Of a stretch of 64,000 nt of DNA, positions 37,150 through 47,476 are shown piece by piece. The DNA comes from Pseudomonas pharyngis. Lineage in GTDB: Bacteria; Pseudomonadota; Gammaproteobacteria; Pseudomonadales; Pseudomonadaceae. Location: assembly GCF_021602345.1 (NCBI RefSeq), contig NZ_BQID01000019.1:1-64000 (forward strand). Reading direction: 5' to 3'. The first letter of the stretch is position 1. Every line of letters begins with the position of its first letter. Under the pieces are notes generated by a model. The model searched no databases. It saw only the letters and a list, made by a program, of their open reading frames with translations, and was not told the DNA's origin. The translations under genes were made by a program, and so were the position numbers.

Positions 37150-39015
37150 ATGGCCCTACTGCAGATCGCCGAACCCGGCCAAAGTCCTCAACCGCACCAG
37201 CGTCGTCTGGCTGTGGGGATCGACTTGGGCACTACCAATTCGCTGGTCGCTGCGTTGCGCAGTGGTCTTTCCGAGCCGCTGGCCGACGCCGAAGGGCGGG
37301 TCATCCTGCCTTCCGCCGTGCGTTATCACGCCGATCGCGTCGAAGTCGGCGAGTCAGCCAAGCTGGCCGCATCCTCCGATCCCCTGAATACCGTGCTGTC
37401 GGTCAAGCGCCTGATGGGTCGTGGTCTGTCCGACGTCAAGCAATTGGGCGATCAACTGCCGTACCGCTTTGTCGGCGGCGAATCGCACATGCCGTTCATC
37501 GACACCGTGCAGGGCCCGAAAAGCCCGGTCGAAGTTTCCGCCGATATCCTGAAAGTATTGCGTCAGCGCGCCGAAGCCACCCTTGGCGGTGAGCTGGTGG
37601 GCGCGGTGATCACCGTTCCGGCGTACTTCGACGATGCTCAGCGCCAGGCCACGAAGGACGCGGCGAAACTTGCCGGTCTGAACGTGTTGCGTCTGCTCAA
37701 CGAGCCGACCGCTGCGGCGGTGGCATACGGTCTGGATCAGCATGCCGAAGGCCTAGTCGCCATTTACGATCTGGGCGGCGGCACCTTCGACATTTCGATT
37801 CTGCGCCTGACCGGCGGTGTCTTCGAAGTCCTCGCTACTGGCGGCGACAGCGCGCTGGGCGGCGATGACTTCGATCATGCGATTGCCGGCTGGATCATCG
37901 AGAGCGCCGGTTTGTCCGCCGACCTCGATCCGGGTGCGCAACGCAGTCTGCTGCAAACCGCTTGCGCAGCCAAAGAAGCCCTTACTGATGCCGACAGTGT
38001 TGAAGTTGCCTACGGCGACTGGACAGCACAGCTGACCCGTGAAGCCTTCGATGCGCTGATCGAGCCAATGGTCGCTCGCAGCCTGAAAGCCTGCCGCCGC
38101 GCCGTGCGCGATTCCGGCGTCGAGCTGGAAGACGTGCACGCCGTGGTCATGGTCGGTGGCTCGACCCGCGTTCCACGTGTTCGCGAAGCCGTCGCCGAAG
38201 CCTTCGGTCGTCAGCCGCTGACCGAAATCGACCCGGATCAAGTGGTGGCCATCGGTGCCGCGATCCAGGCCGATACGCTGGCCGGCAACAAGCGTGATGG
38301 CGGCGAACTGCTGCTGCTCGACGTGATTCCGCTGTCCTTGGGGCTGGAAACCATGGGCGGCCTGATGGAGAAGGTGATTCCACGCAACACCACCATCCCC
38401 GTCGCTCGTGCCCAGGACTTCACCACTTATAAAGACGGCCAGTCGGCGATGGCGATCCACGTGTTGCAGGGCGAGCGTGAGTTGATCTCCGATTGTCGCT
38501 CCCTGGCTCGCTTCGAATTGCGCGGCATCCCGGCGATGGTAGCTGGTGCGGCAAAAATTCGTGTGACCTTCCAGGTCGATGCCGATGGTCTGCTCAGCGT
38601 CTCTGCCCGTGAGCTGGGTTCGGGCGTTGAAGCGAGCATCCAGGTCAAACCGTCCTACGGCCTGACCGACGGCGAAATCGCCAAGATGCTGAAAGATTCG
38701 TTCCAGCACGCCAATGACGACAAAGTCGCCCGCGTTCTTCGCGAGCAGCAGGTCGATGCCCAGCGCCTGATCGAAGCGGTGCAGGGCGCTCTGGAGGCGG
38801 ATGGCGAGCGTTTGCTCGACGCTGAAGAGCGCATGGTCATCGAGTTGCAAGTGCAGGAACTGACCGAACTGATGAAAGGTACCGATGGGTACGCCATCGA
38901 GCAGCAGACCAAGCGTCTGTCGCAAGTGACCGATGCTTTTGCAGCCCGTCGTATGGATCAGACGGTGAAAGCCGCTCTGTCCGGGCGCAATCTGAATGAA
39001 ATCGAGGATATCTGA
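37150..39015 (+). CDS. hscA: Hsp70-type chaperone HscA
   Basis: This 621-residue specialised Hsp70 drives cluster transfer from IscU. The ATPase domain shows [48 protein letters not shown] and [17 protein letters not shown]. The substrate-binding domain (about 390-510) and helical lid follow. The length matches HscA. Its TGA overlaps the fdx start by one base (TGATG). Confidence 0.97.
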   Translation: MALLQIAEPGQSPQPHQRRLAVGIDLGTTNSLVAALRSGLSEPLADAEGRVILPSAVRYHADRVEVGESAKLAASSDPLNTVLSVKRLMGRGLSDVKQLGDQLPYRFVGGESHMPFIDTVQGPKSPVEVSADILKVLRQRAEATLGGELVGAVITVPAYFDDAQRQATKDAAKLAGLNVLRLLNEPTAAAVAYGLDQHAEGLVAIYDLGGGTFDISILRLTGGVFEVLATGGDSALGGDDFDHAIAGWIIESAGLSADLDPGAQRSLLQTACAAKEALTDADSVEVAYGDWTAQLTREAFDALIEPMVARSLKACRRAVRDSGVELEDVHAVVMVGGSTRVPRVREAVAEAFGRQPLTEIDPDQVVAIGAAIQADTLAGNKRDGGELLLLDVIPLSLGLETMGGLMEKVIPRNTTIPVARAQDFTTYKDGQSAMAIHVLQGERELISDCRSLARFELRGIPAMVAGAAKIRVTFQVDADGLLSVSARELGSGVEASIQVKPSYGLTDGEIAKMLKDSFQHANDDKVARVLREQQVDAQRLIEAVQGALEADGERLLDAEERMVIELQVQELTELMKGTDGYAIEQQTKRLSQVTDAFAARRMDQTVKAALSGRNLNEIEDI

Positions 39016-39356
39016 TGCCGCAGGTCATTTTTCTGCCCCACGAGAAGTTCTGCCCTGAAGGCATGGTCGTTGACGCTGCGCCCGGCACGTCGATCCTCGA
39101 ACTGGCTCACGAGCACCACATCGAGATGGAAAGCGCCTGCGGCGGCGTCTGCGCCTGCACCACTTGTCACTGCATCATCCGCGAGGGTTTTGACTCGCTG
39201 GAAGAAGCCGACGAGTTGGAGGAAGATTTCCTTGATCGTGCCTGGGGCCTGGAAGCCCAGTCGCGCCTGGCCTGTCAGGCGATCGTCGGTGAAGAAGACA
39301 TCACCGTCGAAATTCCGAAATATTCGCTTAACCATGCGGCCGAAGCGCCGCACTGA
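39015..39356 (+). CDS. fdx: ISC [2Fe-2S] ferredoxin
   Basis: This 113-residue adrenodoxin-type ferredoxin supplies electrons for cluster assembly. The cluster ligands are in ESACGGVCACTTCHCIIREG and, further on, a fourth cysteine in RLACQAIVGEED. ATG 39015 overlaps the hscA stop. Confidence 0.97.
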   Translation: MPQVIFLPHEKFCPEGMVVDAAPGTSILELAHEHHIEMESACGGVCACTTCHCIIREGFDSLEEADELEEDFLDRAWGLEAQSRLACQAIVGEEDITVEIPKYSLNHAAEAPH

Positions 39357-39370
39357 CTGGTAAGACTGTC

Positions 39371-39571
39371 ATGAGCTACGGTTGGAATGATGTTCAACGT
39401 ATTGCAGAAGAGCTGGCGGAAGCCAAACCGGGTGTAGACCCGTTTTCTGTCAATTTCGTCGACCTGCAGCAATGGATCAAAGAGCTGCCGGATTTCGACA
39501 ATACCTCTGGTCGTGTTGGCGAGAAGGTGTTGGAGGCGGTTCAGACTCTCTGGGCCGAAGAATTGGACTGA
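39371..39571 (+). CDS. iscX: Fe-S assembly protein IscX
   Basis: This 66-residue acidic protein binds IscS and iron and tunes sulfur transfer. The family pattern is clear: VQRIAEELAEAKPGVDPFSV, FVDLQQWIKELPDFD and EAVQTLWAEELD. It is the last gene of the isc operon and is followed by a hairpin. Confidence 0.96.
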   Translation: MSYGWNDVQRIAEELAEAKPGVDPFSVNFVDLQQWIKELPDFDNTSGRVGEKVLEAVQTLWAEELD

Positions 39572-39600
39572 TCGTCCTCGCAGGTTAGGCAATACCCAAG

Positions 39601-39631
39601 AACCCGCGTATAATTCGCGGGTTTAATTTTT
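39601..39631 (+). terminator. Terminator of the isc operon, with an embedded -10-like sequence
   Basis: AACCCGCG-TATAATT-CGCGGGTT followed by TAATTTTT. The loop contains a perfect TATAAT (39609-39614). With TTAGGC at 39585-39590 and 18-bp spacing it could be the ndk promoter. Confidence 0.72.
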
Positions 39632-39659
39632 CGCAAATTACCGTTTCTGGAGTTACACC

Positions 39660-40085
39660 ATGGCTGTTCAACGTACTTTCTCCATCATCAAGCCTGACGC
39701 CGTTGCTAAAAACGTGATCGGCAAGATCACCACTCGCTTCGAAGACGCTGGCCTGCGCGTTGTAGCTTCGAAACTGAAGCAACTGTCCAAAGCCGAAGCC
39801 GAAGGCTTCTACGCTGAGCACAGCGCTCGTGGTTTCTTCGGCGACCTGGTTGCCTTCATGACTTCGGGTCCAGTTGTCGTTCAGGTTCTGGAAGGCGAAA
39901 ACGCCATCGCTCGCAACCGTGAGCTGATGGGCGCTACCAACCCTAAAGAAGCTGCTCCAGGCACCATCCGTGCTGACTTCGCTGAATCGATCGACGCCAA
40001 CGCTGTTCACGGTTCGGACTCCGAAGCCGCTGCTGCTCGCGAAATCGCTTACTTCTTCGCAGCTACTGAAGTAACCACTCGCTAA
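39660..40085 (+). CDS. ndk: Nucleoside diphosphate kinase
   Basis: The 141-residue enzyme equilibrates nucleoside triphosphate pools. It begins [19 protein letters not shown]. The phospho-histidine is in the region [20 protein letters not shown] (H near residue 117). Codon use is strongly biased, as in highly expressed genes. A GGAG site precedes ATG 39660. Confidence 0.98.
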   Translation: MAVQRTFSIIKPDAVAKNVIGKITTRFEDAGLRVVASKLKQLSKAEAEGFYAEHSARGFFGDLVAFMTSGPVVVQVLEGENAIARNRELMGATNPKEAAPGTIRADFAESIDANAVHGSDSEAAAAREIAYFFAATEVTTR

Positions 40086-40114
40086 GCATTGGCTTAAAGA
40101 GTGAAGGTGAATCC

Positions 40115-41263
40115 ATGACGACATCGACTGTTAAAACCAACCTGCTGGGTCTGACCCAGCCGGAAATGGAAAAATTCTTCGACTCAATCGGGGAGAAGCG
40201 TTTCCGTGCCGGTCAGGTAATGAAATGGATTCACCACTTTGGCGTCGATGATTTCGACGCCATGACGAACGTCAGCAAGGCCTTGCGCGAAAAGCTCAAG
40301 GCTGTTGCTGAGGTCCGTGGTCCCGAAGTGGTCAGCGAGGACATTTCCAGCGACGGCACCCGTAAGTGGGTGGTGCGCGTGGCGTCCGGCAGCTGTGTCG
40401 AGACCGTTTACATTCCCCAGGGCAAGCGCGGCACTCTGTGCGTTTCGTCCCAGGCAGGCTGTGCCCTGGACTGCAGTTTCTGCTCCACCGGCAAGCAAGG
40501 CTTCAACAGCAACCTCACCGCCGCCGAAGTCATCGGTCAGGTGTGGATTGCCAACAAATCCTTCGGCAGTGTTCCGGCTACCATCGACCGCGCCATCACC
40601 AACGTGGTGATGATGGGCATGGGCGAACCGCTGCTGAACTTCGATAACGTCGTGGCCGCCATGCATCTGATGATGGATGACCTGGGCTACGGGATCTCCA
40701 AGCGCCGCGTGACCCTGTCCACATCGGGCGTGGTGCCGATGATCGATGAGCTGGCCAAGCACATCGACGTATCCCTGGCGTTGTCCCTGCACGCACCGAA
40801 TGACGCATTGCGTAACCAATTGGTGCCGATCAACAAGAAATATCCGCTTAAGATGCTGCTCGAGTCGTGCCAGCGCTACATGTCCGCCCTTGGCGAGAAA
40901 CGTGTGCTGACCATCGAGTACACCTTGCTCAAGGACGTCAACGACAAGCTTGAGCACGCCGTGGAAATGATCGAGCTGCTCAAAGATATTCCATGCAAGA
41001 TCAACCTGATTCCGTTCAACCCGTTCCCGCATTCCGGGTACGAGCGGCCGAGCAACAACGCCATCCGCCGGTTCCAGGATCAGCTTCACCAGGCCGGTTT
41101 CAACGTCACCGTGCGCACCACCCGTGGTGAAGACATCGACGCGGCTTGTGGTCAATTGGTAGGGCAGGTGCTGGATCGCACCCGTCGCAGCGAACGTTAC
41201 ATCGCCGTGCGTGAATTGAGCGCCGACAGCGATCTGGCACAGAACGCCGCGAACACTAACTAA
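40115..41263 (+). CDS. rlmN: Dual-specificity rRNA/tRNA m2A methyltransferase RlmN
   Basis: This 382-residue radical-SAM enzyme methylates A2503 of 23S rRNA and A37 of some tRNAs. The [4Fe-4S] ligands are C116, C120 and C123 in CALDCSFC. Other blocks are [17 protein letters not shown] and [20 protein letters not shown]. The catalytic C-terminal cysteine is in DIDAACGQL. It depends on the ISC system encoded just upstream. Confidence 0.97.
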   Translation: MTTSTVKTNLLGLTQPEMEKFFDSIGEKRFRAGQVMKWIHHFGVDDFDAMTNVSKALREKLKAVAEVRGPEVVSEDISSDGTRKWVVRVASGSCVETVYIPQGKRGTLCVSSQAGCALDCSFCSTGKQGFNSNLTAAEVIGQVWIANKSFGSVPATIDRAITNVVMMGMGEPLLNFDNVVAAMHLMMDDLGYGISKRRVTLSTSGVVPMIDELAKHIDVSLALSLHAPNDALRNQLVPINKKYPLKMLLESCQRYMSALGEKRVLTIEYTLLKDVNDKLEHAVEMIELLKDIPCKINLIPFNPFPHSGYERPSNNAIRRFQDQLHQAGFNVTVRTTRGEDIDAACGQLVGQVLDRTRRSERYIAVRELSADSDLAQNAANTN

Positions 41264-41275
41264 GAGAGGATCTCT

Positions 41276-42034
41276 ATGTCCCTGCGCTTTGCGCTGCTGT
41301 TGCTGTTGGCCAGCCTGTGTGCTGGTTGTGTCCTGTCGGGCGATTACAACCCGATGAAGACCAGCAAGGGCCGTGACGAAGCGCGGGCTGCCTACGTGCA
41401 GCTGGGGCTGGGATACTTGCAGCAGGGCATGACCGAACGGGCCAAGGTTCCACTGAAGAAAGCCCTGGAGCTGGACGGTTCGGATCCCGACGCCAATGCC
41501 GCGCTGGGGCTGGTGTTCCAGGCCGAAATGGAACCTGCGCTTGCTGACGAACACTTCCGCAAAGCCTTGTCCTCCCGTCCCGCCGATGCGCGCATCCTCA
41601 ACAACTACGGCAGTTTTCTCTACGAAGAACAGCGTTACAAGGAAGCCTACGAGCGTTTTGAACAGGCGGCCGCCGATACCCTGTATCCTGAGCGTTCGCG
41701 GGTGTTCGAGAACCTCGGCATGACGGCGGCGAAGCTCGGGCAGCGTGATCTGGCGCAGCAGCAGCTGGAAAAAGCGCTGCGTTTGAACCGCCAGCAGCCA
41801 CGGGCATTGCTGGAAATGGCTGAGTTGTCATTCGAAGACAGGCATTATGTGCCCGCGCGTGACTATTACGACCGTTTCAGCCAGCTCTCCGAGCAAAATG
41901 CACGTAGTCTGTTGCTCGCCGTTCGGTTGGCAAAAGTATTTGAAGATCGCGACAAGGCCGCCAGTGCGGGCCTGCAATTAAAACGACTCTATCCCGGTAC
42001 GCCGGAATATCAGCAATACCTGTCGGAGCAATGA
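41276..42034 (+). CDS. pilF: Type IV pilus biogenesis/stability lipoprotein PilF (PilW)
   Basis: The 252-residue pilotin helps PilQ secretin reach the outer membrane. The signal peptide with lipobox (LLASLCAGCVLSG) marks a lipoprotein. About six TPR repeats follow, e.g. YVQLGLGYLQQGMTERAKVP, ALGLVFQAEMEPALADEHFR and ILNNYGSFLYEEQRYKEAYE. Its stop overlaps the rodZ start. Confidence 0.93.
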   Translation: MSLRFALLLLLASLCAGCVLSGDYNPMKTSKGRDEARAAYVQLGLGYLQQGMTERAKVPLKKALELDGSDPDANAALGLVFQAEMEPALADEHFRKALSSRPADARILNNYGSFLYEEQRYKEAYERFEQAAADTLYPERSRVFENLGMTAAKLGQRDLAQQQLEKALRLNRQQPRALLEMAELSFEDRHYVPARDYYDRFSQLSEQNARSLLLAVRLAKVFEDRDKAASAGLQLKRLYPGTPEYQQYLSEQ

Positions 42035-43083
42035 TGAAAGCGGCGCATCCCGAAGTTGTAGCAGCGAATCGCGTTAACCCCGGTGAGACCCTGCGCCAGG
42101 CCCGCGAAAGCAATGGCTGGTCGCTGGCCGAAGTGGCCCTCAAGCTCAACCTCACCGTGACTTCCCTGAGCAATCTTGAAGCCGGCGCATTCGACAAGTT
42201 GCCCGGGCATACCTTCGCTCGCGGCTACATTCGCGCCTACGCCAAATTGCTCGGCATGGACCAGACCGTTCTGGTCCAGCAATTCGACCAGTCCACCGGC
42301 ACCGATTCCCAGGGCAGCAACGTCCACGCCCTGGGCCGTATCGAAGAGCCAGTGCGGGTTTCCCACACCATTTTGCGTATCGTCAGCCTGTTGCTGCTGA
42401 TCGCGGTCATCGGCGGCGGTTTCGTCTGGTGGCAGGATCAGACCTCGCTGCGTACCAAGGACCTGATCGGCCTGGCGCCGGAGCACGTCGAAGTCGAAGG
42501 CGCCGACGGCACCACCCAGATTCATCCGCTGGACGAGCCGGAAGACCAGGCCGTCGCGGAAGGCGAGGCCGAGGGCTCGACCGCTCTGGCGCTGCCTCAA
42601 TCGGAAACCACGGCTGAATCGACCGGAGCCGAGACCGAGGCCGCAGCTCCAGCCACTGCACCGGTTGCTCCGGCACCCGCTGCGCCAGCCGCTACTCCGG
42701 CTACACCGGCTCATACGCCAGCGCCTGTGGTTGCTGCTCCAGCAACTCCTGCGCCTGCTGTTCCGGCCACGCCTGCACCGACCGTCACTGCTCCGGCCGT
42801 CACCGCGCCCGCGCCGACAGCGCCTGTTGCTCCGGTGGCAGGTCAGGGCCAGGTTCAGGTGCAATTCATCGCCGATTGCTGGACGCAGGTGACCGATGGC
42901 AGCGGCAAGGTTCTGTACAGCGGCCTCAAGCGCAAGGGCGACAGCCTGTCTGTCGTCGGCAAGCCTCCGTTTGCCGTGCGTCTGGGCGTTGCCCGTGGCG
43001 CGCAGGTCAGCTACAACGGCCAGCCGGTCGATGTCGCTCCGTTCACCAGTGGCGAGACCGCTCGCCTGAAATTGGGTCAATAA
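42031..43083 (+). CDS. rodZ: Cytoskeletal protein RodZ
   Basis: The 350-residue protein links MreB to the membrane and sets rod shape. The N-terminal helix-turn-helix reads GETLRQARESNGWSLAEVAL. The transmembrane helix is about 115-135 (ILRIVSLLLLIAVIGGGFVW). A long Ala/Pro-rich periplasmic linker (about 195-270) leads to the C-terminal DUF4115 domain (FIADCWTQVTDGSGKVLYSG). The start ATG 42031 overlaps pilF; ATG 42034 is adjacent. Confidence 0.93.
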   Translation: MMKAAHPEVVAANRVNPGETLRQARESNGWSLAEVALKLNLTVTSLSNLEAGAFDKLPGHTFARGYIRAYAKLLGMDQTVLVQQFDQSTGTDSQGSNVHALGRIEEPVRVSHTILRIVSLLLLIAVIGGGFVWWQDQTSLRTKDLIGLAPEHVEVEGADGTTQIHPLDEPEDQAVAEGEAEGSTALALPQSETTAESTGAETEAAAPATAPVAPAPAAPAATPATPAHTPAPVVAAPATPAPAVPATPAPTVTAPAVTAPAPTAPVAPVAGQGQVQVQFIADCWTQVTDGSGKVLYSGLKRKGDSLSVVGKPPFAVRLGVARGAQVSYNGQPVDVAPFTSGETARLKLGQ

Positions 43084-43086
43084 GTC

Positions 43087-44196
43087 ATGCACGGCGAATC
43101 TCCAATCAAACGTCGCGAATCGCGCAAGATCTGGGTAGGTAACGTGCCCGTGGGCGGCGATGCCCCTATCGCTGTGCAGAGCATGACCAACAGCGACACC
43201 AATGACGTCGCTGCCACCGTCGCGCAGATCAACCGTCTGGAAGCCGCCGGCGTCGACATCGTCCGTGTTTCGGTACCGGACATGGACGCCGCCGAGGCGT
43301 TCGGCAAGATCAAGCAACTGGTCAAGGTGCCGTTGGTTGCCGATATCCATTTCGACTACAAGATCGCTCTGCGCGTGGCCGAACTGGGTGTGGACTGCCT
43401 GCGCATCAACCCGGGCAACATCGGTCGCGAAGACCGCGTGCGTGCGGTGGTCGATGCCGCCCGTGACCGCGGGATCCCGATCCGCATCGGCGTCAACGCC
43501 GGTTCCCTGGAAAAAGACCTGCAAAAGAAATACGGCGAGCCGACGCCGGCCGCGCTGGTCGAGTCCGCCCTGCGCCACGTCGAACACCTCGAGCGCCTGA
43601 ATTTCCAGGACTTCAAGGTCAGCGTGAAGGCCTCTGACGTGTTCATGGCCGTTGAAGCCTACCGTCTGCTGGCCAAGGAAATCGTCCAGCCGCTGCACCT
43701 GGGCATCACCGAAGCCGGTGGATTGCGCTCCGGTACAGTGAAATCCGCCGTGGGCCTAGGTATGCTGCTCGCCGAGGGGATTGGCGATACTATCCGCATC
43801 TCGCTGGCGGCCGACCCGGTCGAGGAAGTGAAGGTCGGTTACGACATTCTCAAGTCTTTGCATCTGCGTTCCCGTGGCATCAACTTCATCGCCTGCCCGA
43901 GCTGCTCGCGGCAGAACTTCGATGTGGTCAAGACCATGAACGAGCTGGAAGGGCGCCTTGAAGACCTGCTGGTGCCGCTGGATGTCGCGGTGATCGGTTG
44001 CGTGGTCAACGGCCCCGGCGAAGCCAAGGAAGCCCATATCGGCTTGACCGGCGGCACGCCAAACCTGATTTACATCGACGGCAAGCCGTCGCAGAAACTG
44101 ACGAATGACAATCTGGTGGACGAGCTGGAAAAGCTGATCCGCGAGAAAGCGGCCGAGAAGGTCGAAGCTGACGCAGCGGTTATTGCGCGCGGCTGA
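43087..44196 (+). CDS. ispG: 4-hydroxy-3-methylbut-2-enyl diphosphate synthase IspG
   Basis: This 369-residue [4Fe-4S] enzyme of the MEP isoprenoid pathway converts MEcPP to HMBPP. The N-terminal TIM barrel has [19 protein letters not shown]. The C-terminal cluster ligands are in [13 protein letters not shown] and [16 protein letters not shown]. It is another client of the adjacent ISC genes. The start ATG 43087 is 3 bp after rodZ. Confidence 0.97.
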   Translation: MHGESPIKRRESRKIWVGNVPVGGDAPIAVQSMTNSDTNDVAATVAQINRLEAAGVDIVRVSVPDMDAAEAFGKIKQLVKVPLVADIHFDYKIALRVAELGVDCLRINPGNIGREDRVRAVVDAARDRGIPIRIGVNAGSLEKDLQKKYGEPTPAALVESALRHVEHLERLNFQDFKVSVKASDVFMAVEAYRLLAKEIVQPLHLGITEAGGLRSGTVKSAVGLGMLLAEGIGDTIRISLAADPVEEVKVGYDILKSLHLRSRGINFIACPSCSRQNFDVVKTMNELEGRLEDLLVPLDVAVIGCVVNGPGEAKEAHIGLTGGTPNLIYIDGKPSQKLTNDNLVDELEKLIREKAAEKVEADAAVIARG

Positions 44197-44218
44197 TCGA
44201 ACGAACTAAGGAATTTCT

Positions 44219-45508
44219 GTGAGCAAGTCTCTGCAAGCCATTCGTGGCATGAACGACATCCTGCCGGAACAGACGCCGGTATGGCGCTATTTTGAAGGCA
44301 CCGTTTCGCGCCTGCTGGATAACTACGGTTACAAGCAGATCCGCATGCCGATCGTCGAGTTCACCGAGCTGTTCAAGCGCTCGATCGGTGAAGTGACCGA
44401 CATCGTCGAAAAAGAGATGTACACCTTCGAAGACCGCAACGGCGACTCGCTGACCCTGCGTCCGGAAGGCACGGCCGCGTGCGTGCGTGCGGTGCTCGAG
44501 CACGGCATCACTGGCGGTGGCCAGGTGCAGAAACTCTGGTACATCGGCCCGATGTTCCGTCACGAGCGTCCGCAGAAAGGCCGTTATCGCCAGTTCCACC
44601 AGATCGGTCTGGAGGTGTTCAACCTCGACGGTCCGGACATCGACGCCGAGCTGATCATCATGACCTGGCGCCTGTGGGGCGAGCTGGGCATCCGCGATGC
44701 GGTCAAGCTCGAGCTCAACAGCCTCGGCACCAGCGAGTCCCGCGGCCGTTATCGTGAAGCGCTGGTCGAGTACCTCTCGGCGCACCACGACAAACTGGAC
44801 GAAGACAGCCAGCGTCGCCTGAAGACCAACCCGCTGCGCGTGCTCGACACCAAAAATGCCGACACTCAAGCGGTGCTGGTCGATGCGCCGAAAATGGCGG
44901 ATTACCTGGATGACGAATCCCGTGCCCACTTCGAAGGCCTGAAGGCCCGTCTGGATGCCGTCGGCATTCCTTACGTGCTCAACCCGAAGCTGGTGCGTGG
45001 TCTGGATTACTACAGCAAAACCGTATTCGAATGGGTCACCGACAAGCTCGGCGCCCAGGGCACCGTCTGCGCGGGTGGGCGCTATGACGGTCTGGTCGAG
45101 CAGATGGGCGGCAAGCCGACCCCGGGCGTCGGTTTCGCCATGGGCATCGAGCGTCTGGTGCTGCTGCTGGAAACCCTGGAGCAGATCCCGGAAGAAATCT
45201 CCCGTCAGGTCGACGTCTATCTCTGCGCCTTCGGCGAAGAAGCAGAGCTGGCCGGTCTGGCCCTGGCCGAGCGGGTACGCGACCAACTGCCCAACCTGCG
45301 CCTGCAAGTCAATGCCGGCGCTGGCAGCTTCAAGAGCCAGTTCAAGAAAGCCGACAAGAGCGGTGCGCTGTACGCACTGATCCTCGGTGACGACGAAATG
45401 GCCCAGCAAGTGGTAGGTTTCAAACCCCTGCGTGGCCAGGGCGAACAACAAAGCATTGCCTGGGATGCGCTCGCTGCACACCTGGCCACCTGCGTCGTGC
45501 AGGGTTGA
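44219..45508 (+). CDS. hisS: Histidyl-tRNA synthetase
   Basis: The 429-residue class II synthetase begins [19 protein letters not shown]. Motif 2 is [20 protein letters not shown]; the histidine-binding block [17 protein letters not shown] and motif 3 [14 protein letters not shown] follow. The C-terminal anticodon domain spans about 330-429. GTG 44219 with AAGGA upstream is the start. Confidence 0.97.
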   Translation: MSKSLQAIRGMNDILPEQTPVWRYFEGTVSRLLDNYGYKQIRMPIVEFTELFKRSIGEVTDIVEKEMYTFEDRNGDSLTLRPEGTAACVRAVLEHGITGGGQVQKLWYIGPMFRHERPQKGRYRQFHQIGLEVFNLDGPDIDAELIIMTWRLWGELGIRDAVKLELNSLGTSESRGRYREALVEYLSAHHDKLDEDSQRRLKTNPLRVLDTKNADTQAVLVDAPKMADYLDDESRAHFEGLKARLDAVGIPYVLNPKLVRGLDYYSKTVFEWVTDKLGAQGTVCAGGRYDGLVEQMGGKPTPGVGFAMGIERLVLLLETLEQIPEEISRQVDVYLCAFGEEAELAGLALAERVRDQLPNLRLQVNAGAGSFKSQFKKADKSGALYALILGDDEMAQQVVGFKPLRGQGEQQSIAWDALAAHLATCVVQG

Positions 45509-45549
45509 AGCTGTCCAAACAGCCGATTTAGCGATTAAGGAGTATTGGG

Positions 45550-46191
45550 GTGTCGAGTACCGAAGACGAACAGTTGGCGGATTTGAAGGACTGGTGGACA
45601 CGCAACGGCAAACCTCTGGTCACCGGCGGCCTGTTGGCGCTGGTCATCGTGTTCGGCTGGCAGGCATATCACAAGTATCAGAGCAACCAGTCGCAAGGCG
45701 CCTCGGTGCTCTATCAGCAATTGCTGGAAACCACGCTGACCCCGGATGGCAAGCCTGACGCCGCGCGCGTTGCGGATCTGGCCGGCAAGCTCAACAGCGA
45801 ATTCGGCGGTTCTGCCTACGCGCAGTACGGCAGCCTGTTCGTGGCCAAGGTCGCGGTCGACAGCGGCAAGCTGGACGACGCGGCGACCGAACTCAAGGCC
45901 ATCGTTGCCAAACCGGCCAACCCGGCGCTGGGCGAAATCGCCCGTCAGCGTCTGGCGCAGGTACTGGGCGCACAGAACAAGGCCGATGAAGCCCTGAAAC
46001 TGCTCGAAGGCGATGCCGACAAGTCGTTCCTGGCCACTCGCGAAGAACTCAAGGGCGACCTGCTGGTACAGCTGGGCCGCACCGACGAAGCGAACGCGGC
46101 GTATCAAAAAGCCAAGGCGGCACTGTCGGATGAAGCGGCGGTCGGTGGCCTTCAAATCAAGCTGGACGACCTGGCCAAAGGGGATGCGTGA
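45550..46191 (+). CDS. yfgM: YfgM-like membrane-anchored TPR protein
   Basis: This 213-residue ancillary SecYEG/periplasmic chaperone factor has a single N-terminal helix (PLVTGGLLALVIVFGWQAY, about 23-41) after a short acidic cytoplasmic segment with DLKDWWTRNG. A periplasmic TPR-like domain follows (ATELKAIVAKPANPALGEIA, ALKLLEGDADKSFLATREEL). GTG 45550 is preceded by AAGGAG. It sits between hisS and bamB as in other gammaproteobacteria. Confidence 0.92.
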   Translation: MSSTEDEQLADLKDWWTRNGKPLVTGGLLALVIVFGWQAYHKYQSNQSQGASVLYQQLLETTLTPDGKPDAARVADLAGKLNSEFGGSAYAQYGSLFVAKVAVDSGKLDDAATELKAIVAKPANPALGEIARQRLAQVLGAQNKADEALKLLEGDADKSFLATREELKGDLLVQLGRTDEANAAYQKAKAALSDEAAVGGLQIKLDDLAKGDA

Positions 46192-46192
46192 C

Positions 46193-47335
46193 GTGATCCG
46201 TTGGAAGCATGCAGCATTGCTGGCTCTGGCCATTCTGGCCGCGGGTTGCAGCAGCAACAGCAAAAAAGAACTGCCACCGGCCGAGCTGACCGACTTCAAA
46301 GAAGAAGTGGTCCTGCACAAGCAGTGGAGCCGCTCGATCGGTGACGGTCAGGGCGAAACGTACAACATGCTGGTGCCGGCGATCGACGGTGACACCATCT
46401 ACGCGGCCGATGTGACCGGTATCGTGATGGGCCTGGATCGCGGCAACGGCGACGTGAAATGGAAGAAAGACCTCGAACTGCCTGTGTCCGGCGCCGTTGG
46501 CGTGGGTTACGGTCTGGTCATGGTCGGCACCCTGCGCGGTGAAGTCGTTGCCCTCGACGCCATCAACGGTGAAGAAAAGTGGCGCTCGCGCGTCAACAGC
46601 GAAGTCCTCGCGCCACCGGCCAGCAACGGTGACGTGGTGGTGGTACAGACCCAGGACGATCGTCTGATCGGTCTGGACGCGTCCACCGGCAATCAGCGTT
46701 GGGTGTATGACAGCACTCCGGCCGTACTGACCCTGCGCGGTACCAGCGCACCGATCGTCACCAACCGCCTCGCGGTGGCTGGCCTGTCGACCGGTAAAGT
46801 GGTCGCGCTCGACATTTCCAACGGCGTGCCGGTCTGGGAACAGCGGATCGCGATTCCACAAGGTCGTTCGGAACTGGAGCGCGTGGTCGACATCGACGGC
46901 GGTCTGCTGCTGTCCGGCGGTACCCTGTACGTTGCCAGCTATCAGGGTCGCGTTGCGGCACTGGATCTGGAAAGCGGTCGTCAACTCTGGCAGCGCGACG
47001 CGTCGAGCTACGCCGGTGTTGCCCAGGGTTTCGGCAACGTCTACGTAAGCCTGTCGTCGGGTACCGTTGAAGGCGTCGACGAGCGTTCCACCACAGCCCT
47101 GTGGAGCAACGACTCGCTGGCCCGTCGTCAACTGTCGGCGCCGGAAGTGTTCTCCAGCTACGTTGCAGTCGGTGACCTGGAAGGTTACCTGCACCTGCTG
47201 AGTCAGGTGGACGGTCGTTTCGTCGGCCGCGAGCGTATCGACAGCGACGGCCTGCGTGCCCGTCCGCTGGTGGTGGGTGACACGATTTATGTGTATGGCA
47301 ACAGCGGCAAACTGGAAGCCCTGACCATCAAGTAA
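46193..47335 (+). CDS. bamB: Outer membrane assembly lipoprotein BamB
   Basis: The 380-residue BAM complex lipoprotein has a signal with lipobox ALAILAAGCSSN. An eight-bladed PQQ-like propeller follows, with blades such as YAADVTGIVMGLDRGNGDVK, GEVVALDAINGEEKWRSRV, RLIGLDASTGNQRWVYD and GRVAALDLESGRQLWQRD. I prefer GTG 46193 because AAAGGGG at 46177-46183 is correctly spaced for it and too close for the in-frame ATG at 46184. Confidence 0.93.
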   Translation: MIRWKHAALLALAILAAGCSSNSKKELPPAELTDFKEEVVLHKQWSRSIGDGQGETYNMLVPAIDGDTIYAADVTGIVMGLDRGNGDVKWKKDLELPVSGAVGVGYGLVMVGTLRGEVVALDAINGEEKWRSRVNSEVLAPPASNGDVVVVQTQDDRLIGLDASTGNQRWVYDSTPAVLTLRGTSAPIVTNRLAVAGLSTGKVVALDISNGVPVWEQRIAIPQGRSELERVVDIDGGLLLSGGTLYVASYQGRVAALDLESGRQLWQRDASSYAGVAQGFGNVYVSLSSGTVEGVDERSTTALWSNDSLARRQLSAPEVFSSYVAVGDLEGYLHLLSQVDGRFVGRERIDSDGLRARPLVVGDTIYVYGNSGKLEALTIK

Positions 47336-47421
47336 TGGTTTGACTATGCTTGGGGTTAATTCCCCAGGCGGCCCTGCTTCTGCAGGGTTTGCAGCACCCA
47401 CGGGTGTTGCCCCGAGCACCA

Positions 47422-47452
47422 GCCGCTGCCTCGCAGCGGCTTTTGTATTTTC
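47422..47452 (+). terminator. Terminator after bamB
   Basis: GCCGCTGC-CTC-GCAGCGGC followed by TTTTGTATTTT, between bamB and der. Confidence 0.75.
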
Positions 47453-47476
47453 TGAAATAACGAAGTGGAGAGCCGC

